64,000 bases of DNA, from positions 1 to 64,000 of the forward strand of contig NZ_KI650979.1 of assembly GCF_000506985.1 (NCBI RefSeq). Direction: 5' to 3'. The DNA is from Advenella kashmirensis W13003 (GTDB taxonomy: Bacteria; Pseudomonadota; Gammaproteobacteria; Burkholderiales; Burkholderiaceae_B). The notes below the pieces were generated by a model. It was not told the DNA's origin. It was given only the letters and a program-made list of their open reading frames with translations, and did no database searches. A program made the position numbers and the translations under genes. This document shows, piece after piece, positions 27,303-36,867 of the stretch (positions within the stretch are counted from its first letter, which is position 1; each line of letters starts with the position of its first letter).

Positions 27303-29045
27303 ATGTTAGCCTCAAAATTTCACCTAAATACTTTGAAAGAAGCCCCTGCGGAAGCAGAAATCATCAGTCATCAGCTCATGACGCGTGCCGGAATGATCCG
27401 CAAGCACGCCGGTGGTATCTACACTTATATGCCGCTGGCCCTCAGAACCCTGCGCAAGGTGGAAGCCATCGTGCGTGACGAAATGAACAATGCGGGCGCC
27501 ATCGAACTGTTGATGCCGGTCGTCCAGCCTGCTGAATTGTGGATGGAGTCCGGACGCTGGGTGCAATATGGCCCTGAATTGCTGCGCATCAAGGATCGTC
27601 ACCAGCGCGATTTTGTCTTACAACCCACCTCCGAAGAAGTGGTAACCGACATTGCGCGCAACGAAATTCACAGCTGGCGCCAATTGCCGGTCAATTTCTA
27701 TCATATCCAGACCAAATTCCGCGATGAACGCCGCCCCCGCTTCGGCCTGATGCGTGGGCGCGAATTTACCATGAAGGATGCCTATTCCTTCGACCGTGAT
27801 GCCGAATCGGCACAGGCCAGCTACGACGCCATGTACAACGCCTACATGAGAATCTTTTCCCGGCTGGGTCTGAATTTTCGCGCGGTGGCGGCCGACACCG
27901 GTTCCATCGGCGGCGATCGCAGCCACGAGTTCCAGGTCATTGCCGATACCGGTGAAGATCTGATCGTCTACAACCCCGATTCCCAATACGCCGCCAACAT
28001 CGAACTGGCCGACGCGCCCTGCCTGCTTGAGTCTCGCGCAGCGCCTGCACAAGAACTTCAGGAAGTGGCCACGCCAAACGCCAGCAAATGCGAAATCGTG
28101 GCCGAACAACTGGGCGTCAGCCTGGAAAAAACCGTCAAGGCCGTGGTATTTATGACCACGCCCAAAGACGCCCCCGGCCAGCTATGGCTGCTGATGGTTC
28201 GCGGCGATCATGAAGTCAATGAAGTGAAAATCGGCAAACTGCCCGCCTTCAAAGAGGGCTACCGCATGGCGACCGAAGAAGAAATCATGGAATACTTCGG
28301 CTCCAAACCGGGCTTCCTGGGACCGGTCAAGACAGTCAAGCCAGTCAATCTGCTGGCAGACCGCACTGTGGCCAATATGGCTGATTTCATTTGTGGTGCG
28401 AACCGCGAGGAATATCACTACACGGGTGTCAACTGGGGACGCGACCTGCCTGAGCCCGAAGTCGCCGACTTGCGCAACGTGGTCGCGGGCGACCCAGCCA
28501 CCGATGGCCCGGGCGCGCTGGCGATCCAGCGTGGCATCGAGGTCGGCCATGTGTTCTTCCTGGGTGATAAGTATTCTGAAAAACTCAAGGCGACGTTCCT
28601 GAACGAACAGGGCAAGCCCGAACCGCTGCAAATGGGCTGCTACGGGATCGGCATCAGCCGCATCATGGCCGCTGCCATCGAACAGAACCATGACGACAAG
28701 GGCATTATCTGGCCTCTGGCCATGGCGCCTTTCGAAGTCGTCATCTGCCCGATCGGCCTGGCCAAGAGCGAAGCGGTACAGGAGCAGGCCCGGCAACTTT
28801 ATGATGCGCTGCGCCAGGATGGCGTGGACGTCATCCTGGATGATCGCGATGTGCGTCCGGGCGTGATGTTTTCTGAATGGGAACTGATAGGTGTTCCAAT
28901 TCGTATCACAATTGGCGATCGCGGGCTGAAAGATGGTATCGTCGAAGTGCAATCCCGTCATTTGCCAGAGGGGCAGAAGGTTCCTGTTGCAGAAATGTTA
29001 ACAAGAATCAAATCCCTTTATGACGAACTGAAAAACACGTTATGA
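27303..29045 (+). CDS. proS: Prolyl-tRNA synthetase
   Basis: A 580-residue class II aminoacyl-tRNA synthetase of the bacterial type, which carries an editing (INS) domain between motifs 2 and 3. Motif 2 is visible around [17 protein letters not shown], the anticodon-binding domain is at the C-terminus, and the start ([19 protein letters not shown]) is family-typical. It charges tRNA-Pro with proline in the cytoplasm. It is divergent from rppH across 63 bp and precedes the ybgC-tol operon by 56 bp. Confidence 0.97.
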   Translation: MLASKFHLNTLKEAPAEAEIISHQLMTRAGMIRKHAGGIYTYMPLALRTLRKVEAIVRDEMNNAGAIELLMPVVQPAELWMESGRWVQYGPELLRIKDRHQRDFVLQPTSEEVVTDIARNEIHSWRQLPVNFYHIQTKFRDERRPRFGLMRGREFTMKDAYSFDRDAESAQASYDAMYNAYMRIFSRLGLNFRAVAADTGSIGGDRSHEFQVIADTGEDLIVYNPDSQYAANIELADAPCLLESRAAPAQELQEVATPNASKCEIVAEQLGVSLEKTVKAVVFMTTPKDAPGQLWLLMVRGDHEVNEVKIGKLPAFKEGYRMATEEEIMEYFGSKPGFLGPVKTVKPVNLLADRTVANMADFICGANREEYHYTGVNWGRDLPEPEVADLRNVVAGDPATDGPGALAIQRGIEVGHVFFLGDKYSEKLKATFLNEQGKPEPLQMGCYGIGISRIMAAAIEQNHDDKGIIWPLAMAPFEVVICPIGLAKSEAVQEQARQLYDALRQDGVDVILDDRDVRPGVMFSEWELIGVPIRITIGDRGLKDGIVEVQSRHLPEGQKVPVAEMLTRIKSLYDELKNTL

Positions 29046-29101
29046 TTTCGTGATTTTCTTGGATATTTATACATTGCTGTCGTGTTGTAAGGTCTGATCT
29101 G

Positions 29102-29512
29102 TTGGAAAATTCGTTTCATTTTCCCGTTCGCGTTTATTACGAAGATACCGATGCGGGTGGCGTAGTGTTCTACGCCAATTACCTGAAGTTCTTCGAACGC
29201 GCACGCACCGAGTGGCTGCGTCATCTTGGGGTCAGCCAGACAGCGCTGGCGGGCAGCGACAGGCTGATCTTTATAGTGGTCAATACCCAGTTGCGGTACC
29301 GGTCGCCGGCTCGTCTCGATGACCTGCTCGACATCCGCAGCCGCATCACCAAAATGGGCGCTGCCTCGGTCCATTTTGAGCAGGTAGCGCAGCGCGATGG
29401 CACCCGGCTGGTCGAGAGCCAGATCCAGGTATGCAGTGTAAATGCGGACACATTTCGTCCGACCCCGATACCAACACCTATCCGACAACTATTTCCTTTC
29501 GTGCAGGACTAG
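29102..29512 (+). CDS. ybgC: Acyl-CoA thioesterase of the tol-pal locus
   Basis: A 136-residue hotdog-fold thioesterase of the YbgC/FadM type that hydrolyses acyl-CoA. The motif YYEDTDAGGVVFYANYLKF carries the catalytic Asp. No ATG lies near the start; a TTG at 29102 preceded by AAGG is the likely start. It begins the ybgC-tolQRAB-pal-cpoB operon; tolQ follows after only 5 bp. Confidence 0.92.
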   Translation: MENSFHFPVRVYYEDTDAGGVVFYANYLKFFERARTEWLRHLGVSQTALAGSDRLIFIVVNTQLRYRSPARLDDLLDIRSRITKMGAASVHFEQVAQRDGTRLVESQIQVCSVNADTFRPTPIPTPIRQLFPFVQD

Positions 29513-29517
29513 ATTTT

Positions 29518-30201
29518 ATGCAACCTACCACCCCCGAAGAGATGTCGATTATCTCGCTGATTGTCAACGCGAGCTTACCCGTTCAGATCATTATGCTGAT
29601 TCTGGTGATTATTTCGGTTCTATCCTGGACCTATATCATCAGCAAGCGCATCGCTTTGAAGCGCGCGCGCAATCAGACACGGGATTTCGAGGATTCATTC
29701 TGGAAAGGCGGCGACCTGACCACCCTGCACCAGTCGGTCGCGCAAAACAGCGAAGAGGAAGGCCCGCTGGCCCGCATCTTTGAATCGGGCATGGACGAGT
29801 TCCTGAAGGCACGCCGCAACGGTGTCAAGGAAGTCAACGCCCTGCTGGACGGCCCTCACCGGGCAATGCGCGCCACCTACCAGCGCGAACTGGACTCGCT
29901 CGACTCCAATCTGAATTTCCTGGCTTCTGCCGGCTCGGTCAGTCCGTATATCGGCCTGCTGGGTACCGTCTGGGGCATCATGCATTCATTCATCGGCCTG
30001 TCGGGCACCGCGCAAGCGACCCTGGCTGCCGTGGCTCCCGGCATTGCCGAAGCGCTGATTGCCACCGCTATCGGTCTGTTCGCAGCCATTCCCGCTGTCC
30101 TGGCTTACAACCATTTCTCGAACGATATCGACAAACTGGCCAGCCGCTTCGACAGTTTCATTGACGAATTTCTGAATATTTTGCAACGCCAGGTTCGCTA
30201 A
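29518..30201 (+). CDS. tolQ: Tol-Pal system inner-membrane protein TolQ
   Basis: A 227-residue ExbB/TolQ-type membrane protein with three transmembrane segments (near 10-35, 130-155 and 165-190). The core GSVSPYIGLLGTVWGIMHSF is highly conserved. With TolR it forms the proton-driven motor that energises TolA and keeps the outer membrane tethered during division. The start at 29518 follows the end of ybgC; it ends with a TAATG overlap to tolR. Confidence 0.96.
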   Translation: MQPTTPEEMSIISLIVNASLPVQIIMLILVIISVLSWTYIISKRIALKRARNQTRDFEDSFWKGGDLTTLHQSVAQNSEEEGPLARIFESGMDEFLKARRNGVKEVNALLDGPHRAMRATYQRELDSLDSNLNFLASAGSVSPYIGLLGTVWGIMHSFIGLSGTAQATLAAVAPGIAEALIATAIGLFAAIPAVLAYNHFSNDIDKLASRFDSFIDEFLNILQRQVR

Positions 30202-30641
30202 TGGCCAGAATACAAACCCGCCGCGGCCGCAGTCGCCGCATGAAAAACGAGATGAACGTCGTGCCGTATATCGACGTGATGCTTGTACTGCTGGTGATTT
30301 TCATGGTGACCGCTCCCATGATTACGCCCGGACTGATCAATCTTCCCTCGGTGGGCCAGGCCTCTGCCGTTCCGGCCACACCGGTCGAGATTGAAATGTC
30401 CGAGAACGGCGAAATGAAAGTGCGCCAGCGCACGGCAGGCAAGAACTTCCAGACAATCGACAAAACCAATCTGGTTGAAGAAGTCAAAGCCCTGGTGGAA
30501 CCTGACAGCCCGGTTGTGATTGCTGCCGACGGCAAGGTGCCTTACGAGGAAGTCATGAAAGTCATGGACACGCTGCGCAGCAGCGGCCTCACACGCCTGG
30601 GCCTGCTGGTCAATCAGAAATCCGCAGACGGCAAACAGTAA
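30201..30641 (+). CDS. tolR: Tol-Pal system inner-membrane protein TolR
   Basis: A 146-residue ExbD/TolR protein with a single N-terminal transmembrane segment, NVVPYIDVMLVLLVIFMV, whose aspartate takes part in proton flow. A periplasmic domain follows. It overlaps the tolQ stop by one base (TAATG) and precedes tolA by 41 bp. It is a partner of TolQ and TolA. Confidence 0.96.
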   Translation: MARIQTRRGRSRRMKNEMNVVPYIDVMLVLLVIFMVTAPMITPGLINLPSVGQASAVPATPVEIEMSENGEMKVRQRTAGKNFQTIDKTNLVEEVKALVEPDSPVVIAADGKVPYEEVMKVMDTLRSSGLTRLGLLVNQKSADGKQ

Positions 30642-30682
30642 GCCGCCTCGCCTATTCTCACTGTCAACAATTCAACGACTTA

Positions 30683-31885
30683 ATGAAGCACTTCGATAAT
30701 CCTAACGAATTCTATGATGAAGGAGATAATCGCAAAGGCCTGATCGGCGCGATTATCCTTCACGCTTTGTTAGTGATCGGGCTGATTGCAGGACTGTTCC
30801 AGTCCACAGAAGCGCCGACTGGCCCCGTGCAGCTTGAATTGTGGACCGAAGGCGAAAACCAGGTCCTGCAACCGCCGGCCCAGACCCGCACGCCGGATCC
30901 GGCGCAAGAAGATACCCAGAACGACGAACAAGAATCGGCAGCACCGCCACCGCCACCATCAAAAGCGGCGGCCGCGGCGGCGGCAGCAGCGGCTGCGCAA
31001 CAGGCCCGGGCAGAACAATCCAAACCAGCGGCCAACGAGCAGGAAGACCCCGATATCGCGCTGGAAAAGAAGCGCAAGGAAGAAGCGCGGAATAAAGCAA
31101 AGGAATTAGCCGACGCCAAGGCAAAAGCACAGGAAGAAGCCAAACAGGCCGCTCAGGCACGCGCAGAAGCCAAACGCCGCGCCGACCTGGAAGCCAAGGC
31201 CGAGGCTGAGGCCGAAGCCAAAGCCCAGGCGCAAGCCAAAGAAAAAGCCCAGGCCCAGGCTCGTGCCGAGGCCAAAGCGCGTGCAGACGCCAAAGCAAAG
31301 GCCGATGCCAAGGCGCGCGCCGAAGCCGAAGCCCGTGAGGAAGCCGAAGCGCAGGAAAAAGCAAAAGCAGAAGCCGCTGCCAAAGCGAAAGAAGCAGCAG
31401 ACGCAAAAGCCAAAGCGGCAGCGCAAGCCAAGGCCAAGGCTGCTGCCGAAGCCAAGGAAAAAGCAGCAGCCAAGGCCAAGGCGGATGCCCGCAAGGCTGC
31501 ACAGGCCAAAGCCAAAGCAGAGTCCAAAGGTGATGCCCTGCGCGCGGCCATGCGTGGCGACGTCAGCAGCACGGCAGGCATTCGCGGCGGCCAAAGCGAT
31601 CGCAACCAGGTCGGCGGCGGTGGTGGCAATTCCGGGTATGCGCGCCGGGTCCAGCAATGTGTGGAACCACGCCTGCGATTCAGCGGCAATCAACGTCTGC
31701 AGGTCACCTACCGTGTTGACTTTGACAGCAACTTCACACCAACCGGCGCAAAAATTCTGGTTCGCTCCGGCAACCCTGCATTCGATCGGGCCGTACAGTC
31801 GGCGCTCATGGCATGCCGACCGTTTCCCAAACCACCTGGCGGCGACTCATACGTGACGGGCCCGTACCGCTACACACCTAACTGA
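30683..31885 (+). CDS. tolA: Tol-Pal system protein TolA
   Basis: A 400-residue TolA. The N-terminal helix (about 18-38) anchors it in the inner membrane and meets TolQR. It is followed by a Pro/Gln-rich linker, a long Ala/Lys/Glu coiled coil (about 120-285) and a C-terminal TonB-like domain (about 310-400, ending SGNPAFDRAVQSALMACRPFP). It spans the periplasm to contact TolB and Pal. The alanine-lysine repeat tract explains the strongly biased DNA at about 31.0-31.5 kb. Fourth gene of the ybgC-tol-pal operon. Confidence 0.96.
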   Translation: MKHFDNPNEFYDEGDNRKGLIGAIILHALLVIGLIAGLFQSTEAPTGPVQLELWTEGENQVLQPPAQTRTPDPAQEDTQNDEQESAAPPPPPSKAAAAAAAAAAAQQARAEQSKPAANEQEDPDIALEKKRKEEARNKAKELADAKAKAQEEAKQAAQARAEAKRRADLEAKAEAEAEAKAQAQAKEKAQAQARAEAKARADAKAKADAKARAEAEAREEAEAQEKAKAEAAAKAKEAADAKAKAAAQAKAKAAAEAKEKAAAKAKADARKAAQAKAKAESKGDALRAAMRGDVSSTAGIRGGQSDRNQVGGGGGNSGYARRVQQCVEPRLRFSGNQRLQVTYRVDFDSNFTPTGAKILVRSGNPAFDRAVQSALMACRPFPKPPGGDSYVTGPYRYTPN

Positions 31886-31929
31886 TACAGACCCAGCCTG
31901 AGTCCCGAAAAAGCGTGAAACAACATTTC

Positions 31930-31960
31930 CCTGTTCCGTTACGGCGGGACAGGCTTTATT
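31930..31960 (+). terminator. Hairpin between tolA and tolB
   Basis: CCTGTTCCG (31930-31938) pairs with CGGGACAGG (31945-31953) through at least eight base pairs including one G-T pair, followed by CTTTATT. The T tract is weak, so it may only partly terminate or may protect the mRNA; tolB has its own AAGGAG ribosome site. Confidence 0.45.
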
Positions 31961-32001
31961 GATACACTGTCGTTATTACATTCAGTAAGGAGAACGCAGT
32001 C

Positions 32002-33282
32002 ATGACTGCCTCATATAAGAAGGGAACTGCTGCCAGCCCCGCCCCTCGTGTGCAGCGCTATATCGCCGTCCTGATGACCTGGACGCTGTTTCTCGCCGTC
32101 GTTTTTTACTCCTTCGCGCACGCGCAGGTAAACGTCGAGCTGCGTGGCTCCGGTTCGGCCAACAAATTTCCCATTGTGGTAGCCAATTTTGAAGGTCCCA
32201 ACGGCGCGGAAATTGCCAATATCATTCGCGCCGACCTGACCCGTTCGGGACAATTTGAAGTAAAAAGCACCGGCGCACTGACGCTGGGTGCCAGCAACAC
32301 GCCAGACTGGGCCGCAATCTCGCAGACTGGTGCCACAACCGTTGCTTACGGCACGGTCAACGGCAACAGCGTCGACTATCGTCTGGCTGATGCAGCGCAA
32401 CAGGCGCAATTGGATGCCAAGAATATTTCAGAGGCACAGATGCGGCGTCTTGCACACCGTGTCGCCGACGCAATTTACGAAAAAACAACGGGTGTACGTG
32501 GTATTTTTGCAACGCGCATCGCCTACACAACCGGCCGCCAACTGGTGGTCGCCGACGCCGATGGTGAAGGCCGTAAAGTCGTCGCCAGCTCTTCTTCTTC
32601 GCTCATTTCACCCGCCTGGTCTCCCGATGGCACACGCCTGGCCTATGTAAGTTTTGAGGGCGGCAAACCGATTGTTTATGTGCAGAACCTGAGTACCGGC
32701 GGACGCACAGTCGCAGCCAACTTCAAAGGCAACAACAGCGCGCCTGCGTGGTCTCCGAACGGTAGTCAGCTGGCAGTCGCGCTCAGCCAGGGCGGTATTT
32801 CGCAAATATATCTGGTTAGCGCAGGCGGTGGCAGTGGCCAGCAACGGCTGACCAATTCAGCAGAAATCGACACCGAACCCTTTTTCTTTCCGAATGGCAG
32901 CGGCATCGTCTTTACCAGCGATCGCGGAGGCAGCGCACAGGTCTATCGCACCGGATTGGGCGGGGGTGCAGCCAGCCGTCTGACCTTCAGTGGATCACAA
33001 AATGTTTCGCCAAAAATTTCACCAGATGGGGCAAAACTGGTATATTCTAGCTTACGAGGTGGGTCATATGTTATTGCCATAAGTAGTCTTGGCTCTGGAT
33101 CTGATCAGGTACTGACTTCTGGCGGCAATGATCTTTCTCCAAGTTTCGCACCTAATGGAATGCAAGTGCTCTACGCAGCAGGTGGCGGTCTCGGAATCGT
33201 CAATGCTGACGGTTCGTTCCAGGCCTCTATACCCTCGTCTGGCAATGTGACTGGTGCGGCTTGGGGGCCGTTTACAAAATAA
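32002..33282 (+). CDS. tolB: Tol-Pal system beta-propeller protein TolB
   Basis: A 426-residue periplasmic protein with a signal peptide (hydrophobic about residues 20-40), a TolB N-terminal domain and a C-terminal six-blade propeller built of SPDGTRLAYVS-like repeats. It bridges TolA and the lipoprotein Pal. It follows tolA after 116 bp with a good AAGGAG ribosome site, and pal starts 32 bp after it. Confidence 0.96.
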   Translation: MTASYKKGTAASPAPRVQRYIAVLMTWTLFLAVVFYSFAHAQVNVELRGSGSANKFPIVVANFEGPNGAEIANIIRADLTRSGQFEVKSTGALTLGASNTPDWAAISQTGATTVAYGTVNGNSVDYRLADAAQQAQLDAKNISEAQMRRLAHRVADAIYEKTTGVRGIFATRIAYTTGRQLVVADADGEGRKVVASSSSSLISPAWSPDGTRLAYVSFEGGKPIVYVQNLSTGGRTVAANFKGNNSAPAWSPNGSQLAVALSQGGISQIYLVSAGGGSGQQRLTNSAEIDTEPFFFPNGSGIVFTSDRGGSAQVYRTGLGGGAASRLTFSGSQNVSPKISPDGAKLVYSSLRGGSYVIAISSLGSGSDQVLTSGGNDLSPSFAPNGMQVLYAAGGGLGIVNADGSFQASIPSSGNVTGAAWGPFTK

Positions 33283-33314
33283 GTTTATTTTTGACTTTAA
33301 TAAAGGAAATTACC

Positions 33315-33803
33315 ATGGGTTCTCGCATTGCAAAAACACTTGCTATTGCTGGTCTGGCTGCCACACTGGCAGCGTGTAGCTCTACTCCTGTAGACGGCAC
33401 AGCTGGTGCTGGCGCTGGTACAGGCACATCCAACGCAGTTATGGATCCATTCAACCCCAATAGCCCACTGGCACAGCAACGCTCTGTCTACTTCGCATAC
33501 GACAGCTACACTGTTGAACAACAGTATCAGCCCGTTGTACAAATGCACGCTCAATACCTGTCTGCCAACGCTAACCAGCGCGTTCGCATCGAAGGTAATA
33601 CCGATGCACGCGGTAGCGCCGAGTACAACCTGGCACTGGGTCAACGCCGCTCTGTGGCCGTTGCCAACCAGCTGACACAACAGGGTGTAAGCCCCAACCA
33701 GATCGAAGCCGTCAGCTTTGGTAAAGAGCGTCCTAAAGCAGAAGGCACTTCTGAAGAAGCCTATGCTGAAAACCGTCGCGCAGACATTAACTATCAGCGT
33801 TAA
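33315..33803 (+). CDS. pal: Peptidoglycan-associated lipoprotein Pal
   Basis: A 162-residue outer-membrane lipoprotein. The lipobox ends at Cys21 (ATLAAC). A short Gly/Ala linker is followed by an OmpA-type domain (about 50-162) with the peptidoglycan-binding motif NTDARGSAEYNLALGQRRS. It tethers the outer membrane to the cell wall and binds TolB. The start at 33315 has AAAGGAA upstream. Confidence 0.97.
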   Translation: MGSRIAKTLAIAGLAATLAACSSTPVDGTAGAGAGTGTSNAVMDPFNPNSPLAQQRSVYFAYDSYTVEQQYQPVVQMHAQYLSANANQRVRIEGNTDARGSAEYNLALGQRRSVAVANQLTQQGVSPNQIEAVSFGKERPKAEGTSEEAYAENRRADINYQR

Positions 33804-33829
33804 TCCTGCTTTGTAGGTTTAGCTCACTG

Positions 33830-33862
33830 CGCCGCAAACGGTTCTGCCGTTGCGGCGTTGCT
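33830..33862 (+). terminator. Hairpin between pal and cpoB
   Basis: GCCGCAAACGG (33831-33841) pairs with CCGTTGCGGC (33847-33856) with one bulge, followed by GTTGCTGTTTT. It could attenuate transcription into cpoB and give more Pal than CpoB. Confidence 0.5.
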
Positions 33863-33879
33863 GTTTTAACGGAGTCAAC

Positions 33880-34560
33880 ATGAAAATGAAGAAAACACAT
33901 TCCCTGCTCATTGCCTCATCTGCCCTCGTGCTCAGTCTGGCCGCCAATCACGCCTATGCGTTTGAAGACGAAGATGCTCGGCGTGCCATTCTTGACCTGC
34001 GCTCCCAGTTAAGACAAAGCCAGCAGAACACAGCAGACCTGTCCAACAAGATCAACAATCTGCAGCAACAGATCACGCAATTGCGCGGCAGCATTGAGAC
34101 CGCCAACCATCAGTTGCGCATGTCGCAGCAGTCCGGTCAGCAGGCAGCCAATCCGGATGTACCTCCCTCGCCACAGGTGGGTGATCCCAACGAACAACAG
34201 TCCTACGATAGTGCACTGGATCTTTTTCGCCAGGGCAACTATGCCGAAGCCAGCACAGCGCTCAACCGTTTTGCCCAGCAATATCCAAACAGTCCACTGA
34301 CACCAAGCGCGCGTTTTTATGAAGGCAGCAGCCGCTACGCGAACAAAGACTTCAATGGCTCAATCCAGGGACTGGAGTCCATGGTCGCCGCCTATCCACG
34401 TGATCCCAAAGCGGGCGACGCGCTGCTCGTGATTGCAGGAAGCCAGGTAGAACTGAACAACATCGCGGGTGCCAAAGCCACCCTGCAGCGCGTTGTTCGC
34501 GACTATCCCAACACGCCTGCATCTGACACAGCGAAAAACCGCCTGGAGCTGTTCCGCTAG
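33880..34560 (+). CDS. cpoB: Cell division coordinator CpoB (YbgF)
   Basis: A 226-residue periplasmic protein. A signal peptide (about 1-25, ending AYA) is followed by a coiled-coil trimerisation segment (about 35-80) and tetratricopeptide repeats (about 110-226, starting SYDSALDLFRQGNYAEA). It links peptidoglycan synthesis with outer-membrane constriction through TolA. The ATG at 33880 has GGAG at 33871-33874. A terminator follows at 34596. Confidence 0.95.
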   Translation: MKMKKTHSLLIASSALVLSLAANHAYAFEDEDARRAILDLRSQLRQSQQNTADLSNKINNLQQQITQLRGSIETANHQLRMSQQSGQQAANPDVPPSPQVGDPNEQQSYDSALDLFRQGNYAEASTALNRFAQQYPNSPLTPSARFYEGSSRYANKDFNGSIQGLESMVAAYPRDPKAGDALLVIAGSQVELNNIAGAKATLQRVVRDYPNTPASDTAKNRLELFR

Positions 34561-34595
34561 TTTTTCGCCACTGCTGATTCCGTTTTTACCCAAAG

Positions 34596-34626
34596 GCATC
34601 CGGAAGTCGCAGGATGCTTTTTTTAT
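34596..34626 (+). terminator. Rho-independent terminator of the tol-pal operon
   Basis: GCATCC (34596-34601) and GGATGC (34612-34617) form a stem with a ten-base loop, followed by seven T. It ends the ybgC-tol-pal-cpoB operon. The next gene's start (34630) lies just past the T tract. Confidence 0.8.
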
Positions 34627-34629
34627 TTG

Positions 34630-35469
34630 ATGACGATGCACAACGATTACCCGCAACACACGCTCAATCTTGACCGTACTGCCCTCACCTTCCAGGACGC
34701 AGGGCAATCGCCTGCCTGTCTGTTGCTGGTTCACGGTTCGCTGTGCGATTTCCGTTTCTGGCGCTGGCAACTGCCCGATCTGTCGGCCTCGCTGCGGGTG
34801 ATCGCACCCGGTCTGCCTGCCTATGACGCCACGGCACCCCAATCCTCTGGCGAAGCTGCGCATTTTTCCATAGCCCAACATGCGACCGATATGTTCACCC
34901 TGATGGATCACCTGGGCATCGATCACTTTGCCGTGCTGGGCCACTCGCGCGGCGGCCGTATCGCGGCAGAAATGGCTACGCGTCGCCCTGACCGCGTTAC
35001 GCATGTGTTGCTGGCCGATCCCGGGCTGGGCTCGGTTTTGCCGGAAGACAGCATGCCCGCTCTGCCCTATCGCGACCTGGCGCTCGCCGCTTACGAAAGC
35101 GGAGATACTGACGCCGCTCTGGAAATATTTATTGATGGCGTCAGCGGTGCCGGAACCTGGAAACGCATGGTCTCCTGGTTCAAGGCCATGACGCGGGATC
35201 AGGCAGCAACACTGCCGTTGATCATCCGCGAACCCCTTTATGAACTGAATCCGGCACGAATCAACGAATACGGGATTCCTGTCACACTGATGGGCGGCTC
35301 GGACAGCCCCGCGCCCTTTCCTGCCATTCTGGATGCGCTGGAGCAGCAGTTCAAACATGCATCGCGTCACACACTGAAACCGGCCTCACATGGCCTCAAC
35401 CTGGCCCTGCCGCATGCCTTCAACCAGATCATTCTGCAAGCGCTGGGCCACACAACACAGCAATCTTAA
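34630..35469 (+). CDS. Alpha/beta-fold hydrolase
   Basis: A 279-residue alpha/beta hydrolase. The nucleophile elbow GHSRGG puts the serine near residue 105, the oxyanion region HGSLCDFRFW is near residue 35, and the catalytic histidine is probably in PASHGLNL. There is no signal peptide. The substrate is unknown. The ATG at 34630 is taken as start (a second ATG lies two codons on), but there is no clear ribosome site since a terminator T tract is directly upstream, so expression of this gene is an open question. The ClC gene follows after 3 bp, suggesting cotranscription. Confidence 0.85.
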   Translation: MTMHNDYPQHTLNLDRTALTFQDAGQSPACLLLVHGSLCDFRFWRWQLPDLSASLRVIAPGLPAYDATAPQSSGEAAHFSIAQHATDMFTLMDHLGIDHFAVLGHSRGGRIAAEMATRRPDRVTHVLLADPGLGSVLPEDSMPALPYRDLALAAYESGDTDAALEIFIDGVSGAGTWKRMVSWFKAMTRDQAATLPLIIREPLYELNPARINEYGIPVTLMGGSDSPAPFPAILDALEQQFKHASRHTLKPASHGLNLALPHAFNQIILQALGHTTQQS

Positions 35470-35472
35470 TTT

Positions 35473-36867
35473 ATGCCATCTGCCGCACCGCGCCTGCGCC
35501 GCTCAATCCGACAAAAATCACGACACGCCCTGCGTCTATCGAAAAAGTCGCTGCAACTGGCGCTCATGCTTTGCGGTGCTGCGCTGGTGGCATTGATATC
35601 CATCGCGTTTGCCATCATGGCTGACTACGCGCTGGAAAAAAACCGCGAATGGACACGCGCCTATCCTTATCTGATCTGGGTCGTGCTGCCACTGGCCTTT
35701 GTTTTCCTGCGCTGGTGCGTCATGCGTTTTGCGCCTTATTCTGCCGGCAGCGGTATTCCACAAGTCATTGCCAGCCTGTCGCTGCGCCAGGATACGCCCG
35801 GTAAGCTGCGTCTGGTTTCGATTGTGCAGGCGCTCTGGAAAATACCCTTGACGTTTCTTGGGCTACTCGCCGGCGCCTCGATTGGCCGGGAAGGCCCGTC
35901 TGTCCAGGTGGGCGCCGCTGCCATGCTCGGCTGGGGTCAATTCTGCCAGAAAATCGGCCTGCCGCTCAAGGGATTCAATACCCGCGAATGGATTGCAGCG
36001 GGCGCAGCGGGCGGCCTCGCAGCTGCGTTCAATGCGCCCCTGTCGGGCGTCATTTTTGCAATCGAAGAAATCGGCAAAGGACTGGACTTGCGCTGGCAGC
36101 GGGTCATTCTGCTGGGCGTGCTGGCCTGCGGTTTTATTGTCGTGGCGCTGATGGGTGACAACCCGTATTTCGGTACGTTCCATTCGGCACCATTGCAGGA
36201 AAACATGCTCGGATGGGTTCTGTTATGCGCAGCCATTTGTGGCATCGCTGGCGGCATTTTTGCCCGCCTGCTGAGCAAGGGGCTGGCCGGGTGCCTGCCT
36301 GCAGGCCTGCGTCATCACGTGCGCAATCATCCGTTATGGGTCGCCGCGGCAATGGGGCTGCTCGTTGCCGGTCTGGGATATTTGACCGCCGGCAGCGTCT
36401 TTGGTACCAGCTACGATGTCGCAAAAAACGCCCTGATGCTACAACCACAAGACACGGAGCATTTCAGCATCGCCAAATTGTTGGCGACGGTTGCATCGTA
36501 TTGGGCGGGAATCCCCGGCGGCATCTTTACGCCCGCCCTGACCACCGGCGCCGGTATCGGCGTTGAGATTGCCCGGACAGTTCATATGCAGGAAGCGCAA
36601 AGCGTATTCGTGCTGGTTTCAATGGCGGCCTTTCTGGCGGCAGCCACCCAGTCACCGGTGACCGCCTCTGTCATTGTCATGGAAATGTCGGGCAGCCAGG
36701 CCATGCTTTTCTGGATGTTGCTGGCCAGCCTGGTTGCCACCGTCGTCTCAAAACAGATCTGCCCGCAGGCTTTCTATCATTTTTCAGCCGGCCGTTTCCG
36801 CCAGCTGGCTGTGACCGAAGATACACGGCGCGCGGCCGCTGCGGCCCCGGTCGCTACTGGTCGCTGA
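35473..36867 (+). CDS. ClC-family chloride/proton antiporter
   Basis: A 464-residue inner-membrane ClC protein. The family motifs are GSGIPQ (residues 92-97), GREGPSVQ (138-145; gating Glu140) and GGIFTPAL. The internal proton glutamate of antiporters lies in FAIEEIGKG (Glu198/199), which argues for a Cl-/H+ exchanger rather than a channel. It may help in acid resistance. It follows an alpha/beta hydrolase with only 3 bp between and overlaps the convergent copper chaperone gene by 14 bp. Confidence 0.92.
   Translation: MPSAAPRLRRSIRQKSRHALRLSKKSLQLALMLCGAALVALISIAFAIMADYALEKNREWTRAYPYLIWVVLPLAFVFLRWCVMRFAPYSAGSGIPQVIASLSLRQDTPGKLRLVSIVQALWKIPLTFLGLLAGASIGREGPSVQVGAAAMLGWGQFCQKIGLPLKGFNTREWIAAGAAGGLAAAFNAPLSGVIFAIEEIGKGLDLRWQRVILLGVLACGFIVVALMGDNPYFGTFHSAPLQENMLGWVLLCAAICGIAGGIFARLLSKGLAGCLPAGLRHHVRNHPLWVAAAMGLLVAGLGYLTAGSVFGTSYDVAKNALMLQPQDTEHFSIAKLLATVASYWAGIPGGIFTPALTTGAGIGVEIARTVHMQEAQSVFVLVSMAAFLAAATQSPVTASVIVMEMSGSQAMLFWMLLASLVATVVSKQICPQAFYHFSAGRFRQLAVTEDTRRAAAAAPVATGR

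Noticed and set aside
30753-31693. Long open frames opposite and out of frame within tolA
   Set aside because: They arise from the Ala/Lys repeat codons of TolA and give low-complexity proteins with no known match.
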